The translations under genes were made by a program, and so were the position numbers. Below the pieces are notes generated by a model that was not told where the DNA came from, made no database searches, and saw only the letters and a list, made by a program, of their open reading frames with translations. Positions 56,466 to 64,000 of a DNA stretch of 64,000 nt are shown here, one piece after another. Positions within the stretch are counted from its first letter, which is position 1. Each line of letters begins with the position of its first letter. Origin of the DNA: Gnetum montanum. Lineage: Eukaryota; Streptophyta; Gnetopsida; Gnetales; Gnetaceae. Location: the NCBI GenBank assembly GCA_015680685.1, contig MNCI01023539.1, positions 27,959 through 91,958 on the forward strand, written 5' to 3'.

Positions 56466-57470
56466 GAAGTGTGGCATAGACATCTTGGACACATGACTAG
56501 TCAAGCTTAAAGGTACTTCAAAATTAGTCTCTCATTCCTGTATTTTCTTATGCCCAAATTGATTACAAAGAATGTTTAGTTGAAAAATCTAAGAGAGTAA
56601 ATTTTTGTAGGGATTTGAACAGCAGAAAGAAAAATAAGTTAGAATTGGTTTATTCTAAGGTTTGTGGTCCTATGGCCCCTCTTTCTCTTGGTGTATCTAT
56701 TTATTTTGTGAATTTCATTGATGATTATACAAGAAAGGTTTCATTTTATATGCTAAAATCCAAAGATAAAGTGTTTTAGTTTTTAAAACATTTGTTGCAA
56801 TAGTAGAAAATAAAATAGGTCTGAAAATAAAATTCTTACAAACTGATAACAATGGGGAGTACACTTCGAAAGTATTTGTTGATTTCTACACTAGTAAAGA
56901 AATTAGGCACATTAATACCCCTCCTAGTAAACCACAAGAAAATGGAGTTGCTGAAAGATGCAACAGAACATTCTTGGATCATGCTAGAACAATGGTTTTA
57001 GGTGCTAGCCTACCTAAGATGTTTTAGGGAGAGAAAATTAAGACTACTACATATTTAGTGAATAGGTCTCCACATTCTTCAATTAATAATGCTATTCTAG
57101 AAGCTATTTAGAGAGGTAAAGGCATTTCATACAATCATCTAAGAATTTTTGGATGTGAGGCATTTATGCATATTCCAAAGGAGAATAGAACTAAGCTACA
57201 AGATAGGACTAAACGTTGCATATTTATTAGATATAGAGAAGATGAGATAGGATTCAAACTTTGTGATAGTGAATTGAAACGTGTAGTGAGATCAAGGGAC
57301 TTTAAATTCAAGGAAAACGTGATGTTTAGTGAACTACAAAAGGAAGATAATGACAACAATGACTTAGATAGCATGAGGACTTCTTTTAGGATGATTGAAG
57401 AAGTTGAAAATGATAAAATTCATGGATTTTCTAGATCTAGAAACATTGGACAGCATGTTGGAATTACATG
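56466..57470 (+). pseudogene. E7 integrase
   Basis: The pre-integrase zinc part is VWHRHLGHM at 56469-56495. The core has FIDDYTRK (56714-56737), TDNNGEYTS (56842-56868) and PQENGVAER (56932-56958), so all three DDE residues are still present. LVNRSP, HLRIFGCEAFMHIPKE and a following frame to 57474 are the copia integrase C-terminal part. Several stops and frameshifts make it inactive. Confidence 0.8.
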
Positions 57471-57765
57471 GTAGCAAGCTGAAAATGAAGGGAAGTAATC
57501 TAGAAATTTAATAGAGCAAGGGTAGCAAACTAGAAGTATAGAATAGTAGGTTGAGAACTCAGGATAGTAAAGAGAAAATAGAGGACAACAAGGAAATGAG
57601 GTAGAAGATGATGGACAACAAGCTATAGATGTCTCTCATTGGGTTATAAGGTCAAAAAGAGCTACCAAACCTCCTGATAGGTACTCTCCCTCACTAAATT
57701 ATGTACTTTACAGTGATAGTGGTGAACTAAAAATAGTGAAGGAAGCCATGACATGTGTTGCTGTC

Positions 57766-58560
57766 ACAAAGTGGAAGGTAGCTATGAATGATGAATGGGA
57801 ATCACTCTAGCAGAACAAAACATGGGAGCTAGTTTTGTTTCCAAAAGGGAGAAAAACCTTGGAGTGCAAGTGGCTATACAGAATTAAAACAAAGGCCAAT
57901 GGAAAAAAATGTTTCAAGGCCAAGTTGGTGGTAAAATACTATGCACAAAAACTAGGTATAGACTTTCAAGAAATTTTTTCTCCAGTGGTGAAACACTCTT
58001 CTATACGTTTAGTGTTATCTTTGGTTGCCTGTAGTGATTTAGATCTAGAACAGCTTAACATAAGAATAACATTCCTTCATGGATATTTAGAGAAGGAAAT
58101 ATACATGAAACAACCAAAAGGATATGTAAAAAAGTGAGGTTCAAGTCTAGTTTGCAAACTAAAAAAGAGCATATATGGTCTAAAACAAGCCCCTATGCAG
58201 TAATATAAAAGGTTTGATACCTTCATGAAGAAGCTAACTTATCAAATAAATAATCCAAACCACTGTGTGTATTTTTTTTGGAGATGTTTCAGGTAAGTTT
58301 ACAGTGTTGTTGTTGTATGTTGATGATATGTTAATTGCTAGAAATAACATGGTAGAGATAACATGTCTAAAGCTAGAAATGAACAAAGAATTTTCCATGA
58401 AGGATTTGGGATAGGCAAAGAAAATTCTTGGAATCAATATTTACAAGGATACAAAAAGGAAGAAGTTGTGGCTGAGTTAGGAATAATACATGGGAAAGGT
58501 TTTGAAACATTTCAGCATGGAGGATGCAAAACCTGTAAGTACATGTCTTTCAGCATAATT
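57766..58560 (+). pseudogene. E7 reverse transcriptase
   Basis: It reads AMNDEWESL, then an open frame at 57835-58137 with LECKWLYRIKTKANG, AKLVVKYYAQKLGIDFQEIF, SPVVKHSSIRLVLSL, LNIRITFLHGYLEKEIYM and QPKGYV. The first catalytic Asp of LDVKTAFLHG is Asn here (LNIR). IYGLKQAP follows, and YVDDM at 58316-58330 is intact. This is copia-type reverse transcriptase and is inactive. Confidence 0.85.
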
Positions 58561-58604
58561 TAATTTTATCAAAGAAGGACTATCCAAAGTTAAAGGAGGA
58601 TTTT

Positions 58605-59245
58605 GAAAAGGTGAAGAACATCCCATATACTTCTACTATTGGATCATTGATGTATGCCATGGTTTGTAAACATCTTGATATTGCTTATGTCATTGGAGTA
58701 GTTAGTAGATTTATGACCAACTATGGGTGGAATCACTGGCTAGCTATTAAATGGATTTTAAAATATTTAAATGGTACAAAAATGCATTGCTTGTGTTTTG
58801 GAGATGTTGATATGCACATTGAAGATTTTGTAGATGCAAACTTTGTTGCTGATCATGATACAATACATTCCATTATAAAGTACATGTTTATCTTTTGATG
58901 GTGTAGTAGTGAGTTGGTTATCACATCTACAACCACTGGTAACTTTATCTATAACTGAATCAGAATATGTAGCCCTCATAGAAGCATTCAAGGAGATATT
59001 ACGGATGAAAAGATTCTTGCAATCTCTTGGATTAAAATAGCAAAGGTATGCTATGTCTTATGATAGTTTGAGTGTAATCCATCTTGCAAAGAACTTTTCC
59101 TTTCATGCCAAGACAAAACATATAGATATTTGATTCCACTTCATAAGAGAAATCATAGAGGATAGCTTGGTACATGTTCAGAAGATCCATACATAGCTTA
59201 ACATTGTTGATGCTTTAACAAAACCAGTGATAGCTGAAAAAAACA
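58605..59245 (+). pseudogene. E7 RNase H
   Basis: YTSTIGSLMYAMVCKHLDIA, FMTNYGWNHWLAIKWILKYL and DFVDANFVADHD come first. A frameshift and LSITESEYVA, KHIDI and NIVDALTKPV (59200-59229) follow. The order is that of the copia RNase H and C-terminal tail. Confidence 0.8.
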
Positions 59246-59336
59246 TCTTTTGTAGGAAGAAGCTTGGGATAGATAAAGCTTAATCAAAAGTATGCATCTC
59301 TTGAAGGCTAGTTGGATTTTTCTTCAAGGGAAACTT

Positions 59337-59996
59337 TGTTGAAAAAGTGAAGATAAATATGTTACTATTATTTTTTGCATTTCCTCTTATGTTTTCTAAA
59401 AGGATGTTGCATTAAAAAAAAGGGGATCACTTTGTAAAGTGATGTTTCCATGGGGATGTGTTTTATCCCACATGAGTTAGGATTGGGATTTGGTCCTAAT
59501 GTTTCCTTATAAATAGAAGGCTAGGGGTAGTCTTTAGGTGGGTTTTTTTTTTCATGCAGAAGTATTATATTGAGGTTTTACCTTGGAAACATCAATCTTG
59601 TTGATGTTGATCTAAGATATGTTGGAGTGATAGATTGGGTGCTTGGGAAAGCTATAAGGATAGCTTGTGTCCTTAAGATTTGAGTAGAACAGAAGGTAGA
59701 TTAACATTGTCATGGAGGTAGGGTAAAAATGGTTCAAACCATGTAAATCTCTGTGTTCTTGTGGTATTTTCTTTTGTTGTTTTCATTCTATTATTACAGT
59801 GAACATTTGCTAGAGGTTCCAGCATTTTTATAGTGATTTATAGCATTTATTTGATTTAATACAACATGATATCTTCTACCTTTAACATTTTATTTAGATC
59901 TACATAATTCTAATAATTTCTTTAGAGCTTCTCTAGCTTGTTTTCAAATTAGATCTGCTAATTATTTTATTGAAAATCTTACTTCCAATCATAACA
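59337..59996 (+). repeat. E7 3' LTR
   Basis: It starts TGTTGAAAAAG and ends CATAACA. TATA box TATAAATAG at 59508-59516. Confidence 0.8.
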
Positions 59997-60001
59997 CCCA
60001 C
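59997..60001. repeat. Target site duplication CCCAC (right of E7)
   Basis: One mismatch to CTCAC at 54577-54581. Confidence 0.5.
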
Positions 60002-60850
60002 TTACATAACTCTTGAAAATTTAGTCTATATTCCACTTCCAAGTGTCTTGTCTTATTTAGTTGCAATCTTAGTACTGAATGCATCCTTTATTTTTTGTCA
60101 CTTCCACATGGATTTTTCTTAGGAATAGTAACCCCCATGTTTAATTGTTTGAGCTTCCATATGTTCAAGACCCTTCATTAGAACTTCATTATTGTTATCC
60201 TCATCCCTAGACCTTCTTTTCATCTCTAATTTAATCCTCAATTTACCTCAAATATTTCTAAATTTTCCTTAGTTTTTAAATTAGAAAATTTTGTCAAATG
60301 GATGCATCAATGCATCTCCATTGACATAGTCAAATACATCAACACATCCCTCGTGAAAAAATTCTATAAATATGCATAACACTTTGCTATTTTTTCATTA
60401 TTGTAATTACGAGTAAGGAGTTTTTATCATTCTCTAAGCCCAAAACATTCCAACAATAATAAATTTTAATCTAAACATTTGATTCAACTCAATTTTGATT
60501 CTATGAGATTTCAAAGTTAAGCTCTACATCATAGGATTACTAAATATTAATTTTTCAACAAAAGTTTCTAACAACCCATAGGTGGTTGAAATATATCTAA
60601 AGAATTAATCATTAATAAAAATTAAATTTAAAAATACTTAACTACCTTAGGGCTTTGAATCATACACATTTGCAACTACTTAAGGACCTTATAGCTACAT
60701 TTCTCAAATTAAAGCTAAACAATGAGTGATTGAACGATACCTATGTTTAAGCTCATGTAATAAAAACTAATCCATGATCATCCATGTAATTATGAATGTC
60801 TCCTAAGTGAGGTCCTCAAGTGAATGGATCATCATAGCTTAAGGAGAAGC
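60002..60850 (+). mobile_element. Candidate family D-like LTR (possible E5 3' LTR)
   Basis: At 60300-60325 two ATGCAT motifs stand close together, and a TATA box (TATAAATAT, 60365-60373) lies 40-60 bases on. This is the same layout as in the E5 5' LTR (25385-25467). The rest of the stretch is AT-rich and I could not align it well or find its ends. Confidence 0.35.
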
Positions 60851-62280
60851 ACCTAATGGGAGAAAAACAACAACAACAACAAGCTAAGCAAGCCACCAAG
60901 GTAACACATGCCATCATGCCATTTTAAAAGAAGTTGATGGTGGAATCTATTTGATAGATTCCCATCATAAAAACCAAGTAGTCTAGGCAAGATGAAGTTC
61001 CTAGACCTAGGCTAAACCTATAAGTCACCCTAACAAAGGCATGCTTGAAAAAAGTCTATAGTAACAAGTTTCAGAGCATGATTCTTTAGGAACCAAACTT
61101 TAAATCATACATTGAGTTTACACTAGAGGAGATCTTAGCCTAGTTGTAGGCATCTCTATCATGATCCACCATTTCCACTAGTGGGGAATGGTACCTAGGA
61201 TAAATTTATCTCTTCTAGAATGATCACCAAGAAGATGCAATGATCAAAATCAAGGAGATCACCATTTCCTACTCAATGGAAGCCATGCCTAAATCCTTGG
61301 GATTGCCCAATGTTGAGACAAAGCTTTCAAACATATCCATCAAAGTGAATGTAGAAGCTAAGAAAGAATGGACATAATGATACTATGGAATGGATCTCAA
61401 GGAGTATGATGCTCTCACAAAAGTAGAAAGAACCTACTTTAGGATTTCAACCTATCATTTGAATTCCATAGTATGATCAAGCAAGATTACAATCTTCTCC
61501 ACCCGGGCATGTACTACTTTAATTGGAAAATTCTTAGTCAACCTAACCAAGTTGATATTTCCTGAAATTGAAAAAAGATTCAAAGAAAATGAACAAAATA
61601 GGAAGACACTCCCCTTTCCATTCTTGATCAAAAAAATTATGCAAAAGGGAAGGGATAGCTCATTATGCCAACGAAATGATCTAGTAGTCTCCTATCACAT
61701 CATGGTAGGAGATGATAAAAGATAAAGCTCGAACCAAGTTTCAAAAGAAAGTACCACTATCACCACCACCTACAAAAGAGACATTCACAATTGATGAGTG
61801 CCTAAGATGACTTAGGAAGCAACAATAGCAATATATATTAAGAAGTGATGATAAGCCATCAATTTACCACTTAACCATAAGCTACTTAAATGAGGTTACA
61901 AAGATCATTAATTGGTAAGTGGATGACTTGAGTAAGTTTCTCTTCTTACAATAAGCCCAAGGTGTTGTTCATACTAATCCTAATGTAAGGGAAGTCATGG
62001 TATCTTTGCCTATTAAATAGTTTCCTAAACTCTCAAATAATTTCATGGACTTCTTTGTGGTTTTGGATGAGGGGGAAGGTGCAATAGTCCTCGTTATGCC
62101 ACACAAGAGCTAGGAGATAGCTACTGAAGTGGTGGTTGATAGAGTCGAAGAAGTCCTAGTCACCATGTAGCATATATACTAGATGTTGCTGCAAGGGTAG
62201 ATATCCAAGTATCTACAAGAACTGGGAATAGGGGGATGGTAGTAGCATAACATGAGGAAGTGCTTAAGTGATTAGTATGA
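60851..62280 (+). pseudogene. Decayed retroelement frame, unidentified
   Basis: It starts with a glutamine run (QQQQQAKQ, 60866-60895). Readable pieces include SYIEFTLEEIL, EITISYSMEAMPKSLGLP, GMDLKEYDALTKVERTYF and RKTLPFPFLIKKIMQKGRD. The manner resembles the second frame of E6 at 49195-50640, but I cannot show homology. Many stops. Confidence 0.3.
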
Positions 62281-62925
62281 TCTAATTAATCGATTCTAAA
62301 AATCTTTTATATTTTAGAAATATTTCATGTCACAACCTAATAATTTGAAAGTTTTTTTTATTTAATTTAATGCATATGATTAATTCTTTAATGTTGTCAA
62401 ATGCATTACAATGAATTAGTTCTAATATTCTTGGTTAAATCATAGGGTTACATTAATATCATTACTATTATGATTGCTATTATTATTCTTACTAGTTTCC
62501 TACATAAGTGAATGCAATCTTCTTGCTAGGATATTTTATTAAAGTTTTGTATTCTTTATTTTACTACTATTAGAGCTCAGTGATAAATCCACTTTATATT
62601 TTATGATTAAATGTTGAAAACTAATTACCCTAGAAAGTTTTTCTTTTCTCAATTATCATTCCTTTACAAGTGTTTACTTATGCATATTTATTTCTTTATG
62701 CACATTTATGCTTAATTATGCACATTTAGTTATGCATCTTTTATTTTCATTATGTACATGTGATTATATGATACCTTGTTCATGGAGTAATTATGGACCC
62801 TGATCCTATCTAGGCCATATTCCATGTTACCTTTTATCATTAAAATAGGATTTGAAGTTTACTTTTAATTATTATTAAATATTACATAAATTAGCTTTGT
62901 TAAAGAAGCACATTAGGATGATGTC
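62281..62925. other. AT-rich stretch with short tandem repeat
   Basis: Holds the repeat at 62689-62742 and nothing else I recognise. Confidence 0.5.
62689..62742. repeat. Short tandem repeat, TTATGCAYATTTA units
   Basis: Four diverged units of about 13-18 bases. Confidence 0.6.
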
Positions 62926-63642
62926 TGATGAGTGGCGAGGTACCCCTACACTCAACCATACGAATACGAGCGTTACACGCATGATCCAGTCGAACTCTGC
63001 AATTGGACTAGTTGTGGCATCTAGACAGTTAGCCTTAGGTCGCATTTCGCTATCTTCCCACCTGGACTAGTATTACCTTTATCACATATGGTTTAGTCCA
63101 AAGTGAGGTGTATGATGGGTTTCTAATCTAATACTACTCCTGAAGGTAATGGAAAGTAATATTAACTAAGCTAGGAAAGAAGGGTGAGAGAATATAAGCT
63201 TGCCTAAGTGCGATGAGCATCTGTTCCTTGATTATTTGTACACATCTTGGACTTCATGCATGACTACCACTGCAATTACCAAGTGCAAATCCTAGGTATG
63301 CTACTGGGTTATCAAGTAGTCACACTTAAATGCTCATAATCAAGTTGTACTCATTCTACGTTTAACATGAGATAAGGGTGAAAGAGATTAACTAGGAAAG
63401 TAGTAAATAAAAATTAAGTAAATAATTAAACTAAGTGAATGCTGCAATGATGAAGTAATCTTGATCTTTATTTCCTGTCATGTGTGTGTCCAAGTACATC
63501 ACACTTGAATAAGGATGTCGTACAATTACAATCACCACACTGCGGGCTTACACTGGAAAATAATTCTATCTCTAGAGGGATAAAACTACCAGAGTTTCAC
63601 TAAGGGACTAAAACTAGATGCCTAAAACTGGGAAAGCTACCT

Positions 63643-63652
63643 CTTATTTATA
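63643..63652 (-). promoter_or_regulatory. TATA box of LTR D copy c
   Basis: TATAAATAAG on the minus strand, 14 bases downstream of the palindrome array. Confidence 0.65.
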
Positions 63653-63666
63653 GACAGTGCAGCGAG

Positions 63667-63804
63667 CTGCGATATCATGTATATCGTGGCTAATGTGATA
63701 TCATGGCTACGATATCGCGTATATCATGACTGTGATATCACGACCATGATATCACAGCCACTGCAATATCATGGCTGTGATATCACAGCAACAATATCAC
63801 AGCC
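63667..63804 (-). promoter_or_regulatory. GATATC palindrome array (U3)
   Basis: About ten ATATC-core motifs in 138 bases. Six keep the full GATATC, and several sit in longer palindromes such as TGTGATATCACA. The spacers often read gctg or ggct(a/g). It occupies nearly all of U3 upstream of the TATA box. Confidence 0.75.
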
Positions 63805-63824
63805 AAAAAATTCATGACTCATCA

Positions 63825-63836
63825 TACCCCCACGAC
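63825..63836 (-). other. Polypurine tract
   Basis: GTCGTGGGGGTA on the minus strand, directly before TGATGAGT. Confidence 0.7.
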
Positions 63837-64000
63837 TGAATGAAAACTCTTCCTCGAGTTATAGAGAGAACAAGCTCCATTGATTACACAGTGGATAGGT
63901 ATGGGATTATTGACTGACTAGGATGGATTCATGCCGCAGTGTGGAGTCAGAACAAAATTGAGAAACAACACAAAAGAAAATCCTATGATTATAAAATTGG
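63837..64000 (-). other. Interior end of the next element
   Basis: Sequence upstream of the polypurine tract on the minus strand. It probably holds the end of the element's coding region, but the piece is too short to name. Confidence 0.35.

Larger units (their letters stand above)
54582..59996 (+). mobile_element. Ty1/copia element E7, nearly complete, decayed
   Basis: A 5415-base element. It has LTRs of 623 (54582-55204) and 660 bases (59337-59996), a tRNA-Met primer site, and gag, protease, integrase, reverse transcriptase and RNase H in the copia order. The 5' LTR lacks about 24 bases near the TATA box that the 3' LTR has. Stops and frameshifts are spread over the whole body. It lies inside what is probably the 3' part of E5. 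Confidence 0.85.
62926..63824 (-). mobile_element. LTR, family D copy c (complete, minus strand)
   Basis: An 899-base LTR whose plus-strand ends are TGATGAGT and ACTCATCA, an eight-base perfect inverted repeat. A purine tract abuts its right end, so on the minus strand it is the 3' LTR of an element that extends beyond the window. U3 (63653-63824) is almost entirely a GATATC array. R/U5 matches 1-605 and 35325-36006. Confidence 0.8.

Noticed and set aside
63667-63804. GATATC array as PHR1 (P1BS, GNATATNC) or evening-element sites
   Set aside because: The bases two positions outside ATAT are mostly T/A or C/G in the wrong place for GNATATNC, and the AAAATATCT evening element does not occur.

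Overview
This is a stretch of a plant nuclear genome, AT-rich and with no intact protein-coding gene that I can find. It is a pile of old LTR retrotransposons inserted into one another. Long decayed Ty3/gypsy (Athila/Tat-like) and Ty1/copia elements, very long non-autonomous elements and low gene density suggest a large-genome seed plant, with a gymnosperm (conifer-like) plausible. That placement is inference; nothing here fixes the species.

Left third (1-25346). An LTR of family D (1-605) and an LTR of family F (847-1958) come first. A 2.9 kb LTR of family E (2353-5280, ATAAT target duplication) follows; it is either solo or a collapsed complete element. Next lies a broken element C (LTR part 5286-5765, tRNA-Met-type primer site, gag pieces at 5800-6162 and 17303-18449, second LTR at 23475-23971). 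It is interrupted by a minus-strand gypsy element E2 (8084-17302) and by a 4.3 kb non-coding LTR element F (18450-22765, TTAAG duplication). Positions 5867-7197 and 7788-9118 are the same 1331 bases around an N-bounded fragment, probably an assembly fault. A tRNA-derived SINE sits at 24302-24566.

Middle (25347-54000). An Athila/Tat-like gypsy element, E5, has its 5' LTR split by element E4 (25508-35319, GTATC duplication). E5 runs through gag, protease, reverse transcriptase, RNase H and integrase. Its integrase gene is split by element E6 (42017-53236, CTAGG duplication) and resumes at 53242. E4 is the most striking object. Its 3.4 kb LTRs carry pieces of host genes (a PPR protein, a UFD1-domain protein, a receptor-like kinase and an unidentified frame), while its interior encodes only gag and a dead protease. 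A related LTR at 2353-5280 holds different cargo in the same place.

Right part (54000-64000). A nearly complete but decayed copia element, E7, occupies 54582-59996. Decayed gypsy-type coding debris follows at 60850-62280. A family D LTR on the minus strand (62926-63824) has an upstream promoter region built almost wholly of GATATC palindromes.

How it works together: only E5 and E7 encode polymerase, and both have lost catalytic residues. E2, E4, E6 and F show no polymerase, so they presumably moved with enzymes supplied in trans by relatives elsewhere in the genome. LTR families D and F share a layout in which short palindromic hexamers lie just upstream of the TATA box.
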